From assembly GCA_016870395.1 (NCBI GenBank), contig VGBT01000024.1, positions 1 to 37,287 of the forward strand: a DNA stretch of 37,287 nt, read 5' to 3'. The DNA comes from Actinomycetota bacterium. Lineage in GTDB: Bacteria; Actinomycetota; Acidimicrobiia; IMCC26256; JAENVU01. A model generated the notes under the pieces. The model saw only the letters and a list, made by a program, of their open reading frames with translations. It did not search any database and was not told the origin of the DNA. The position numbers and the translations under genes were made by a program. Positions 8,978 through 16,720 of the stretch are shown here, one piece after another. Each line of letters starts with the position of its first letter. Position 1 is the first letter of the stretch.

Positions 8978-9688
8978 CTACGGCGCGATCGGGGCGACGG
9001 TCTCGCCGTTGATCGTGCGGTAGGCGTAGGCGATCGCGATCGCGGTGATCCCGTACGTGAACAGCAGACCCACCCCGCAGAGGATGGCGCCGACGAGGTT
9101 GATGCCGAAGAGCGCCAACCCGAACACGAACAGCTCGCCGAGCTTGCCCTTGGTCAGCTCCTGGGAGCGCTTCAGCGCGTCGGTGGGGCCGAGCGTCGGG
9201 TTCTCGACGATGAGATACCCGTAGAACATGAAGATGATCCCGACGATGATGCCCGGGACGATGCAGAGGATCAGTCCGATCCCGAACATGATCCCGAAGA
9301 GGATCGAAGCCACGATGTACGGGCCGAGCCCCTCGGTCTGGAACAGCATGTTCACTTCGGGCGTCTGACCCCGGACCACCGCCAGCGAGGCGCGGATCAG
9401 CCCCATCGCGAGGATCATCGAGACGATCCAGCCGATGATCATGAAGAGCAGCTGGACGAACGTGGATCTCGTGGCGCTCCCGATGAAGTTGACCGCGAAC
9501 TGGATCACCAAGATCACGACCGTGATCAGCAGCATCGGCGCGACGTTCTTCCAGTAGGCGTTCCAGCCGTAGCCGACCGCGTCGCCCACGGAGAACGGGG
9601 CACCCGCCCCCGCAGGCATCGGCGCGCCGGCCGGAGGCGGCGGGGGCGGAGGGGGCGGAGGGGGCGGAGGAGGAGGTGCCTGGGACAT
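8978..9688 (-). CDS. Membrane protein with N-terminal polyproline tract
   Basis: A 236-residue protein. The start MSQAPPPP (ATG 9688) has GGAGA upstream; a TTG 12 bases earlier is less likely. Residues 5-19 are an uninterrupted run of prolines, then a Gly/Ala/Pro linker. About five hydrophobic segments follow, with the charged motif ENPTLGPTDALKRSQELTKGKLGELF between them. That motif and the overall layout resemble DUF975-type or glycerophosphodiester-phosphodiesterase-associated membrane domains, but I do not assign a function. Polyproline N-termini in such actinobacterial proteins are usually cytosolic. It is a monocistronic gene on the minus strand, with a hairpin terminator behind it. Confidence 0.7.
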   Translation of the reverse strand: MSQAPPPPPPPPPPPPPPPAGAPMPAGAGAPFSVGDAVGYGWNAYWKNVAPMLLITVVILVIQFAVNFIGSATRSTFVQLLFMIIGWIVSMILAMGLIRASLAVVRGQTPEVNMLFQTEGLGPYIVASILFGIMFGIGLILCIVPGIIVGIIFMFYGYLIVENPTLGPTDALKRSQELTKGKLGELFVFGLALFGINLVGAILCGVGLLFTYGITAIAIAYAYRTINGETVAPIAP

Positions 9689-9768
9689 GGACGTCTCCAA
9701 TCGTCGAGTCGACAGCGCGCGACGTTAGCGGCGGATCCAGGACCTCGCGTCGATGCCCCCCACGTTCC

Positions 9769-9795
9769 GGCACCGGATCCGGGCAACCCGGTGCC
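9769..9795. terminator. Possible hairpin downstream of the thiolase gene
   Basis: GGCACCGG (9769-9776) and CCGGTGCC (9788-9795) can form an 8-base stem with an 11-base loop, about 130 bases beyond the thiolase stop. The region 9689-9925 otherwise holds only the upstream region of the polyproline gene and the repeat at 9860-9892. Weak candidate. Confidence 0.25.
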
Positions 9796-9859
9796 CGCTT
9801 CCGGCGCCGAAACCGGTCACGGTGGGGCGCAGAACGCGCGTCGAAACGCGGTCCAGGCG

Positions 9860-9892
9860 CTACAGCGTCTTGACGAGTGTGGCGTCGCCCTG
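9860..9892 (-). repeat. Degenerate copy of the thiolase gene 3' end
   Basis: Bases 9861-9893 match 9926-9958, the last 11 codons of the thiolase gene, at 28 of 33 positions, displaced by about 66 bases. On the minus strand the copy would read QGDATLVKTL then a stop TAG, against QGEAALVKTL and TAA in the gene. Similarity stops upstream of that. Confidence 0.6.
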
Positions 9893-9925
9893 ACGTCTCG
9901 ATGGGTCAGTGCGACGCCGACCCGG

Positions 9926-11110
9926 TTACAGCGTCTTCACCAGTGCGGCCTCGCCCTGGCCGCCGCCGCCGCAGAGGGCCGCGGCGCCGAGCCCGCCGCC
10001 GCGGCGGCGCAGCTCGTTGATCATCGTCAGCACGATGCGGGCTCCCGACATGCCGACCGGGTGGCCCAACGCGATCGCGCCGCCGTTCACGTTGACGATC
10101 TCGTCGGTGATGCCCAGGTCGCGCATGCTCGCCACCCCGACCGCGGCGAACGCCTCGTTGAGCTCGAACAGGTCGACGTCGGACACCGCCAGGCCGCTCT
10201 TGGCGAGCGCGGCCTTGATCGCGCCCGACGGCTGGTGCAGCAGCGACGGGTCGGGCCCGGCCACCATCCCGAAGCCCACCAGCTCCGCGATCGGTGTGCA
10301 CCCGAGCGCCTCGGCCTTCTCCCGGCTCATCACGATCAATGCCGCGGCGCCGTCGGAGATCTGCGACGCGTTGCCGGCCGTGATCGTGCCGTCCTTGGTG
10401 AACGCGGGGCGCAGGCCTGCGAGTGACTCGGTGGTCGTGCCGGGCCGGACGCCCTCGTCCTCCTCGACCAGCACCGGGTCGCCCTTGCGCTGCGGGACCG
10501 GCACGGCGACGATCTCCTCGGCGAGCTTGCCCTCCTTCATCGCCGCCGCGGCCCGCTCGTGGCTCTTGGCGGCCATCTCGTCCTGGGCCGCCCGGTCGAT
10601 CGTGCCGGCCGCGGCCGTGTACTTCTCGGTGCCCTCACCCATGTGCACGGCGTCGAACGAGCACCACAGACCGTCGTTGATCAGCGAGTCGAGCAGCTCG
10701 CCGTTGCCCATGCGGTAGCCGGAGCGCGCCTTTGCCAGCAGGTACGGCGCGTTGGTCATCGACTCCATGCCGCCCGCGACCACGATGTCGGCGTCGCCCG
10801 CCTGGATCATCTGGTCGGCGAGGTAGAGCGCGTTGACGCCCGAGAGGCAGACCTTGTTCACCGTGAGCGCGGGCACGCTCATCGGGATGCCGGCGCCGGC
10901 CGCCGCCTGGCGGGCCGTGATCTGACCCTGGCCGGCCTGGAGGACGTGACCCATGATCACGTAGTCGACCTGGTCGCCCGCCACGCCGGCACGGTCGAGC
11001 GCCGCCTTGATCGCGATGCCGCCGAGGTCCATCGCGCTGAACGACGCGAGCGCACCGGAGAGCTTGCCGATCGGCGTGCGGGCGGTGGAGACGATCACGG
11101 AACCGGGCAT
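9926..11110 (-). CDS. Acetyl-CoA C-acetyltransferase (thiolase)
   Basis: A 394-residue thiolase of the biosynthetic/acetoacetyl-CoA type. It has the acyl-accepting C88 (TVNKVCLSG), NEAFA, the HPVGMSGAR His motif (GGAIALGHP) and the C-terminal catalytic Cys in ALCGGGGQGEA. Length and the compact GHVLQAGQGQITARQAA loop fit PhaA-type enzymes. It condenses two acetyl-CoA or cleaves acetoacetyl-CoA. The start is ATG 11110. It is divergent from the crotonyl-CoA carboxylase/reductase gene across 180 bases, which suggests shared control and supply of acetoacetyl-CoA for the C4 route. A remnant copy of its last codons lies downstream. Confidence 0.93.
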   Translation of the reverse strand: MPGSVIVSTARTPIGKLSGALASFSAMDLGGIAIKAALDRAGVAGDQVDYVIMGHVLQAGQGQITARQAAAGAGIPMSVPALTVNKVCLSGVNALYLADQMIQAGDADIVVAGGMESMTNAPYLLAKARSGYRMGNGELLDSLINDGLWCSFDAVHMGEGTEKYTAAAGTIDRAAQDEMAAKSHERAAAAMKEGKLAEEIVAVPVPQRKGDPVLVEEDEGVRPGTTTESLAGLRPAFTKDGTITAGNASQISDGAAALIVMSREKAEALGCTPIAELVGFGMVAGPDPSLLHQPSGAIKAALAKSGLAVSDVDLFELNEAFAAVGVASMRDLGITDEIVNVNGGAIALGHPVGMSGARIVLTMINELRRRGGGLGAAALCGGGGQGEAALVKTL

Positions 11111-11290
11111 GGGGACCCCCGAAGGTGTGCGTGCGGTGTGGTTACCGGCTGGTCACTTGGGATGGTAGCGCCCGCCCCGGCACCCCCGTCCAGGCCGCCC
11201 CCGCCGATCTCGGCACGTACCGGCTCGCCATGCGGACCGGATCGTTCCGAGAATGCGGGGGCCGGGCGAGCGCCGCTACGGTCGGCGGCC

Positions 11291-12643
11291 ATGACGACCG
11301 AGATCGACGCCATCCGCACCGCGATCCTCCAGGGCGCACCTGCCGACGAGCTCGGCGCGCTGCCGCTTCCTGCCGGGGTACGGGGCGCGCTGGTGAAGGC
11401 CTCGGAGCAGGAGATGTTCGCCGGGATGGCCTCGGAGGACAAGGACCCGCGCACCTCCGTGCACGTGGAGGACTTCCCGCTGCCCGAGCTCGCCCCCGAC
11501 GAGGCGGTCGTCGCGGTGATGGCGAGCTCGATCAACTTCAACACCGTGTGGACGTCGATCTTCGAGCCGCTCCCCACGTTCGGCTTTCTCAAGCGCCTCG
11601 GCAAGGAGAGCGTGTGGGGCGCCCGGCACGACCAGCCGTTTCACGTGATGGGCTCCGACGCCGCCGGCGTGGTGCTGAGGGTCGGCTCGGCGGTGCGCAG
11701 CTGGAAGCCGGGCGACACGGTGACGGTCCACTGCAACTACCTCGACGACCAGGACCCGACCGCGCACGACGACTCGATGCTCGCGACCAACCAGCGCATC
11801 TGGGGCTTCGAGTCGAACTACGGCGGCCTCGCCGACCTGGCGATCGTGAAGGCGAACCAGATCATGCCGAAGCCCGCTCACCTCACGTGGGAGGAGGCGG
11901 CGGTCAACGCGCTGTGCAACTCCACGAGCTACCGCATGATCGTCAGCCCGAACGGCTCGCAGATGACCCAGGGTCAGTCGGTTCTGGTGTGGGGCGCGAC
12001 GGGCGGGATCGGCGCCTACGCGTGCCAGTACGTGCTGAACGGCGGCGGTACGCCGGTCGGGGTCGTGTCGAGCGAGTCCCGGGCGACGCTGCTGAACGAG
12101 ATGGGCGTCGAGTCGGTCATCGATCGGCGCGCCGAGGGCTACAAGTTCTGGAGGAGCGACACGGAGCAGGACCCGGCGGAGTGGCGGCGCCTCGGCAAGA
12201 AGATCCGGGAGCTGAACGGCGGCCGTGACGTCGACATCGTGTTCGAGCACCCCGGTCGCTCCACCTTGGGTGCGTCAGTGTTCGTGGCCAAGCGCGGCGG
12301 GATGATCATCACGTGCGCGGCGACGAGCGGTTTCATGATCGAGTACGACAACCGCTACCTCTGGATGAACCTCAAGACGCTGAAGGGGTGTCACTTCGCC
12401 AACTACCGCGAGGCGTGGGAGGCCAACCGGGCGGTGTGCGAGGGCAAGGTCCACCCGACGTTGTCGAAGGTGTACTCACTGGACCAGACGGGCGAGGCCG
12501 CGCTCGCAGTGCATCGCAACGAGGCCGAGGGCAAGGTCGGTGTGCTGTGCCTGGCGCCCGAGGAAGGCCTCGGCGTGACCGACCCCGAGATGCGCGAACG
12601 CCTGCTCCCCCAGATCACCCTGTTCCGCCGCCACGCCGGCTGA
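11291..12643 (+). CDS. ccr: Crotonyl-CoA carboxylase/reductase
   Basis: A 450-residue zinc-less MDR-family enzyme that reductively carboxylates crotonyl-CoA to ethylmalonyl-CoA with NADPH and CO2. Features specific to Ccr: SSINFNTVWTSIFEP, the active-site FESNYGG, EYDNRYLWMNLK and GCHFANYREAWEANR. The four residues known to hold CO2 in the Kitasatospora enzyme (Asn, Phe, Glu, His) have clear counterparts N82, F173, E174 and H368. The nucleotide fold is at GATGGIGAYACQ (235-246). Start ATG 11291 follows from the family length. It is the committing enzyme of the ethylmalonyl-CoA pathway and also supplies extender units to polyketide synthases. No PKS is seen, and an ethylmalonyl-CoA mutase homologue is encoded about 11 kb away. 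Confidence 0.96.
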   Translation: MTTEIDAIRTAILQGAPADELGALPLPAGVRGALVKASEQEMFAGMASEDKDPRTSVHVEDFPLPELAPDEAVVAVMASSINFNTVWTSIFEPLPTFGFLKRLGKESVWGARHDQPFHVMGSDAAGVVLRVGSAVRSWKPGDTVTVHCNYLDDQDPTAHDDSMLATNQRIWGFESNYGGLADLAIVKANQIMPKPAHLTWEEAAVNALCNSTSYRMIVSPNGSQMTQGQSVLVWGATGGIGAYACQYVLNGGGTPVGVVSSESRATLLNEMGVESVIDRRAEGYKFWRSDTEQDPAEWRRLGKKIRELNGGRDVDIVFEHPGRSTLGASVFVAKRGGMIITCAATSGFMIEYDNRYLWMNLKTLKGCHFANYREAWEANRAVCEGKVHPTLSKVYSLDQTGEAALAVHRNEAEGKVGVLCLAPEEGLGVTDPEMRERLLPQITLFRRHAG

Positions 12644-12686
12644 GGATGGCCCGGCAGTCGCTGGCGTCCGGCATTCGCTCGGACAG

Positions 12687-12703
12687 CGTTCCCTGCGGGA
12701 ACG
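12687..12703. terminator. Short hairpin between ccr and the propeller lipoprotein gene
   Basis: CGTTCCC-TGC-GGGAACG forms a 7-base stem with a 3-base loop inside the 102-base gap between convergent genes. A looser outer pairing (GCGTCCG 12664-12670 with CGGACGC 12719-12725) may extend it. Likely a terminator for one or both strands. Confidence 0.4.
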
Positions 12704-12745
12704 AACTCGCTCGGTGCTCGGACGCGAGCGCCTGCCTCGGCTCCG

Positions 12746-14014
12746 TCAGGCGGTCGGGGCGAAGGAGATCAGGCGACCGTCGGCGGTGCCCACGAAGAGG
12801 CGGCCGTTCGACACCGCGGGCGCCCCGGTGACCTGCGTCGCCAGGTCGTGCTCCCACAGCGGCACGCAGGTGGCCGCGCCGCAGCCCGCGGCTGCGAAGG
12901 CGCGCAGCAGCCCACTCGAGGTCGCCGTGTACACCACGCCTCCCGCGATGGCCGCCTGCATTCCAACGGTGGCGCCCGTGTCGGCCGACCACGACGGGTT
13001 GCAGGCTGCCCCTCCACAACCGCCTCGGGCGAACGCGACGAGCTTGCCGGCGGTGGGCACGAAGACATGCGTGTCGTCGACGGACGGTGGCGCGCTCGGG
13101 GCGTCGCTCGTGGGGAGGGGCCCGCTCCACATCGGACCCCCCGTCGACGCGTGGAACGCCCAGAGGTGGCCCGCGTCGCCGGCGAACAGCATCTCCCCGT
13201 CGTCGCTGAGGCTGGGGCGGGTCAACCCGGGGCCGAAGGTCTTGCTCCACGCCGGCGGGCAGACGCGGAACGTGGATCCGACGACCGGGTAGCCGCAGCC
13301 GGCCGGCTCGGTGAACGGGTACGCGTACAGGGTCGCACCGTCCGCGAAGTACCAGAGAGCGGGCCCGACGACGGGGCTCGTCGGCGAGGTGCTGCCGCTG
13401 CCGATGGTGATGACCGAGAGGTTGGCGCCCCAGCCCTGGCTCGGGTCGGCGCGGTTGGCGACGAAGTAGCCGGTGAGGCCGATGCCGGTGCCGAGGATCT
13501 CGCCGTACGTGCCGAAGAGACGGTGGTCCCGTGGCACGGTCACCTCGTTGGCGCTGCGCGCGGTGATGCCGAGGTCCGTGCCGCGCAGCGCGTCGTAGGT
13601 GTGGGTCCCCGAGCCGGGCGCGAAGTTGCGGTAGATGGAGACTGGCACGAAGACCGTGCCGTCCTCGAACGTCGGCGCGCCGGCGCTGACCGGCAGCTGG
13701 GCCGCGAGCCCCGCGTCGTAGAGCAACGTGCGCCAGCGCTCGGTACCGGTCGCCGGATCGATCGTCACCAGCTTGTGTCCGACCGACACGTGCACACCGG
13801 CCACCGAGACGACCGGGTCGCGCACGTACTTGTCGGTCTCCCACTCGGCCTGCCAGGTCCAGTCCGGCTCGAGGTTCGCGACGTTGGCGGGAGTGAGCCC
13901 GTGCTCGTTCGGGTTGTGGCCCGACCGCTCGGGTCCCGCGCCCGGTACGGTCCAGCAGCCGGCGAGCACCACGACCGAGGCGATCGCGACGAGGAGGGAG
14001 TGGCGGCTTCGTAT
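12746..14014 (-). CDS. PQQ-like beta-propeller lipoprotein (copy 2), probable ATA start
   Basis: A secreted lipoprotein of about 422 residues with repeated beta-propeller blades of the PQQ/BamB-like type (for example LVTIDPATGTERWRT, LWAFHASTGGPMWSG, LLRAFAAAGCG). No ATG, GTG or TTG in this frame gives a full signal peptide. The first usable GTG (13972) leaves only MVLAGC before the lipobox Cys. Reading from ATA 14014 gives a proper one: IRSRHSLLVAIASVVVLAGC, with GAGGA seven bases upstream. An in-frame TGA precedes this. I therefore place the start at ATA; a GTG 13972 start is the conservative alternative. Several blades carry paired cysteines (GCGGAACNPSW, GCGAATCVPLW). It lies 15 bases behind its paralogue, so the two are cotranscribed. 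The ligand and function are unknown. Confidence 0.75.
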   Translation of the reverse strand: MRSRHSLLVAIASVVVLAGCWTVPGAGPERSGHNPNEHGLTPANVANLEPDWTWQAEWETDKYVRDPVVSVAGVHVSVGHKLVTIDPATGTERWRTLLYDAGLAAQLPVSAGAPTFEDGTVFVPVSIYRNFAPGSGTHTYDALRGTDLGITARSANEVTVPRDHRLFGTYGEILGTGIGLTGYFVANRADPSQGWGANLSVITIGSGSTSPTSPVVGPALWYFADGATLYAYPFTEPAGCGYPVVGSTFRVCPPAWSKTFGPGLTRPSLSDDGEMLFAGDAGHLWAFHASTGGPMWSGPLPTSDAPSAPPSVDDTHVFVPTAGKLVAFARGGCGGAACNPSWSADTGATVGMQAAIAGGVVYTATSSGLLRAFAAAGCGAATCVPLWEHDLATQVTGAPAVSNGRLFVGTADGRLISFAPTA

Positions 14015-14029
14015 CGTCTGTTCCTCGCG

Positions 14030-15325
14030 TCAGGTCGGTGATGGGGGCGCGTACGTCCGGGTCGAGCCGTCCAAGGCAGCGACGAACACGCGGCCGTCGA
14101 CGACGGCGACGCCGGTGACGCCGTCGCCGAGCAGCGGGTCGCACCACAGCCGGGCGCACACCGACGAGCTGCAGCCGCGCGCCGGATAGGCGGCAATGGT
14201 TCCGCCGGCCGTCCCCACGTAGACGACGTCCCCGCCTATCGAGGGTCGGGCGCTCGCGGCCGAGCCGAGCTGCGCGGTCCACAGGGCGCTGCACGCCGGG
14301 GCGCCGCATCCGCCGGCCGGGAAGGCAGCAAGCGTCCCGTCAGCCCCGGCGGCGAAGATCGAGACGCCGTCGGAGGCGAGCGAGACGTCGGCCGCGTCGC
14401 TCACGACGGCGGTCCACGACGGCGTCCCGGTCGCGGCGTCGAGGACGTGGACGGTGCCGCGGCCGTTGACCACGGCGAGCGTCGAACCGAGCGCGATCGG
14501 GGGACCGACGAGGCCGACACCGAGGTCGCGGGTCCACGTCGCCGGACACAACGTTGCACACGCCGGCGAGAACGCGACGACCCGTGAGCTCTGCGTCGCG
14601 GTGACCAGCCCGCCCGCGACTTCCGCGGGCGCGCCGAACGCGACGGGCCACGTGGCCACGGGCGGTGGCGCGCCGCACCCGCTCACGGTCTCGTGGTGCT
14701 CCCAGATCACGGCGAGCGTCGCCGGGTCGAGCGCGCTGATGCCGCTCGTGATGTTGTACGACTGCTCCGTGAGCGGTCCGCCGTTGCAGTGCGGCACCTG
14801 GACCGACCCGAGGTAGTGCCAGGCGACGACGACCCGTCCGCCGGCGGCCAGCGCGTCCCTCGTCGTGCACGACGAGAAGCCGCTCGGGTAGCCGGTGAGG
14901 TCCTGGAAGCCCAGCGGCCGAGTGCCCAACGTGGCGCCGCGGTCAGCGTCGAGCGCCGTGAGCGAGCACGACCCGCCCGAGGTCGGGACCAGCAGCCGGT
15001 CGGCGACCAGCGTCGGAACCGCGTTGCCCCCCAACGCAACGGGTCCCCAGCGCAGCGCCTTGTCGGCTTCGGCGACCGCCGTCACCGAAGCCGTGTTGCG
15101 CAGGTACACGCTGCCCCGGCCCACTACAGGCTCGTGTGCCACGGCGGGGCCCGTCCGGCTCCACGCGACGGCGAGCCCCGCGACGTTCGCCGCCGTGATC
15201 GAGCGCTCGGCCCCGTTGAAGCCCTGGCGGCCGGAGCCTTGACCGGCCTGGGTCCAGCACCCCGTCGCCACGAGCGCGAGCAGCCCGGCGACGACGAGCG
15301 TCGCGCGCTGGCCTGCTCCGATCAT
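14030..15325 (-). CDS. PQQ-like beta-propeller lipoprotein (copy 1)
   Basis: A 431-residue lipoprotein. The signal peptide is MIGAGQRATLVVAGLLALVATGC, with lipobox VATGC. Mature sequence begins WTQAGQGSGRQGFNGAERSITAANVAGLAVAW, which parallels the second copy (WTVPGAGPERSGHNPNEHGLTPANVANLEPDW). Blade-like repeats include ALDADRGATLG, ALDPATLAVIWEH and VLDAATGTPSW. The second half has Cys-pair units GCGAPACSALW and GCSSSVCARLW, as in the neighbour, so the pair arose by tandem duplication. BamB itself belongs to outer-membrane assembly, which a monoderm lacks, so that role should not be transferred. The start is ATG 15325. It is divergent from the epimerase gene. Confidence 0.8.
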   Translation of the reverse strand: MIGAGQRATLVVAGLLALVATGCWTQAGQGSGRQGFNGAERSITAANVAGLAVAWSRTGPAVAHEPVVGRGSVYLRNTASVTAVAEADKALRWGPVALGGNAVPTLVADRLLVPTSGGSCSLTALDADRGATLGTRPLGFQDLTGYPSGFSSCTTRDALAAGGRVVVAWHYLGSVQVPHCNGGPLTEQSYNITSGISALDPATLAVIWEHHETVSGCGAPPPVATWPVAFGAPAEVAGGLVTATQSSRVVAFSPACATLCPATWTRDLGVGLVGPPIALGSTLAVVNGRGTVHVLDAATGTPSWTAVVSDAADVSLASDGVSIFAAGADGTLAAFPAGGCGAPACSALWTAQLGSAASARPSIGGDVVYVGTAGGTIAAYPARGCSSSVCARLWCDPLLGDGVTGVAVVDGRVFVAALDGSTRTYAPPSPT

Positions 15326-15406
15326 GGCGAGCCGTCCCCCGATGACGTCCCGGACACGGTAGCCACGGACGGCGGTCGGGGCAAGCGGCCCGGTAGCGTT
15401 CGGACC

Positions 15407-15808
15407 ATGGCCCTCACGGAGATCGACCACATCGCGATCGCGGTCCGAGACCTCGACGCCGCCATCGCCTACTACCGCGACACGTTCGGCTGCGAGGTCG
15501 CGCACCGGGAGGTCGTCGCGTCCGACGGCGTGGAGGAGGCCCTGCTCGCCGTGGCCGACTCCTACGTGCAGCTGCTGACCCCGACCTGGGACGACTCGCC
15601 GGTCGCCAAGTTCCTCGAGCGCAAGGGCGAGGGCCTGCACCACGTCGGCTACCGCGTCGACGACTGCGGCGCCGCACTCGCGCAGGTGAAGGCCCAGGGT
15701 CACCGGGTGATCGACGAGGCACCGCGGCCCGGGTCGCGCGGCACCACCGTCGCGTTCGTGCACCCCAAGACCGCGTTCGGCACGCTCATCGAGCTCGTCG
15801 AGGAGTAG
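15407..15808 (+). CDS. mce: Methylmalonyl-CoA epimerase
   Basis: A 133-residue glyoxalase/VOC-fold metalloenzyme that interconverts (2R)- and (2S)-methylmalonyl-CoA; related enzymes also act on ethylmalonyl-CoA. Two beta-alpha-beta-beta-beta modules are visible: DHIAIAVRDLDAAIAYYRDTFGC and HHVGYRVDDCGAALAQVKAQG. Metal ligands would be H8 (IDHIAIAV), the His in GLHHVGYRV and the C-terminal Glu in LIELVEE, with the active-site Glu in EEALLAV. Length is typical (about 130-150). The start ATG 15407 gives the conserved N-terminus. It is the first gene of a plus-strand run leading to an acyl-CoA carboxylase, which suits propionyl-CoA and ethylmalonyl-CoA metabolism. Confidence 0.93.
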   Translation: MALTEIDHIAIAVRDLDAAIAYYRDTFGCEVAHREVVASDGVEEALLAVADSYVQLLTPTWDDSPVAKFLERKGEGLHHVGYRVDDCGAALAQVKAQGHRVIDEAPRPGSRGTTVAFVHPKTAFGTLIELVEE

Positions 15809-15821
15809 GACGGCCGAACCG

Positions 15822-16664
15822 ATGGAGACGGGCCAGGTCGTCCTGGCAGACGGTCGCACGCTCGCGTACCAAGACGGCGAACCGGGTGGCGTCCCCGTCG
15901 TCCTCTTCCACGGCGCGCCCGGCTCTCGCACGTTCCGACCGCCCGAGCACCAGACGCGCGCCGCCGGTGTCCGGCTCGTCACCTTCGACCGTCCCGGCTA
16001 CGGCGGCTCCACAGCGCGAGAGGGCCGAACCGTGCTCGACGCCGTGCCCGACGTGGCTGCGTTGGCCGACGTGCTCCAAGTCGATCGATTCGTCGCGGTC
16101 GCGTGGTCCGGAGGTGGCCCGTTCGCCGTCGCCACCGCCTTCGCGCTCCCGGAGCGCGTGAGGCGCCTGGTGCTTGTGTCCGCGCCGGGACCGCTCGACG
16201 AGGTGCCGGGCGGCTGGGAGGCCCTGGGGGAGTACCGCCGCCCGACCGCCGAGATGGCGCGCGTCGACGCGGCTCGTTCCGTACGCTCGGTGACCCGGCA
16301 CATGGCGCCGTTCCTCGCGGAGCCCGTCGCGTTTCTCGGTGCCGGGCGCGGTCCCGACGGACTGGTGATGGCTGATCCCGCGCTGCGCTCGATGCTCGAG
16401 GCGCAGGTGCGGCTCGCGTTGTGCCAGGGCGCGTCCGGCATCGCGGCCGACCTCGTGGCGATGTGGCTCGACTGGGGGTTCCGCCTCTCCGACGTGCACG
16501 TGCCCACTGCCGTGTTCCACGGCGCGGCCGACCGGAGCAACGGCGAGGACGCACAGGTGTACGCGGCGCGGATCCCCGGTGCCACGCTCACGGTCTGGCC
16601 CGACGCCGGTCATCTCGGCCTGCTCGCCCACTGGCTTGAGGTGCTCGTCGCCGCGTCGGGCTGA
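15822..16664 (+). CDS. Alpha/beta hydrolase
   Basis: A 280-residue alpha/beta hydrolase. The oxyanion-hole motif VVLFHGAPGSR is at 26-36, followed by FDRPGYGGS. The nucleophile elbow is AWSGGG with S96, a non-standard A-x-S-x-G form of GxSxG. The acid is probably the Asp in FHGAADRSNGE and the base the His in PDAGHLGLL. The overall sequence resembles the broad group annotated as hydrolases of aromatic or lipid esters, but the substrate is not predictable. The gene starts 13 bases after the epimerase gene, so it is likely cotranscribed and may release free acid from a CoA ester or other thioester. That role is inference. Confidence 0.85.
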   Translation: METGQVVLADGRTLAYQDGEPGGVPVVLFHGAPGSRTFRPPEHQTRAAGVRLVTFDRPGYGGSTAREGRTVLDAVPDVAALADVLQVDRFVAVAWSGGGPFAVATAFALPERVRRLVLVSAPGPLDEVPGGWEALGEYRRPTAEMARVDAARSVRSVTRHMAPFLAEPVAFLGAGRGPDGLVMADPALRSMLEAQVRLALCQGASGIAADLVAMWLDWGFRLSDVHVPTAVFHGAADRSNGEDAQVYAARIPGATLTVWPDAGHLGLLAHWLEVLVAASG

Positions 16665-16720
16665 GGCCCGCACCTTGCTGGCCCGGAAGGGCCGCGGCGG
16701 CCTCCCGGTAGGGTGGGCCC

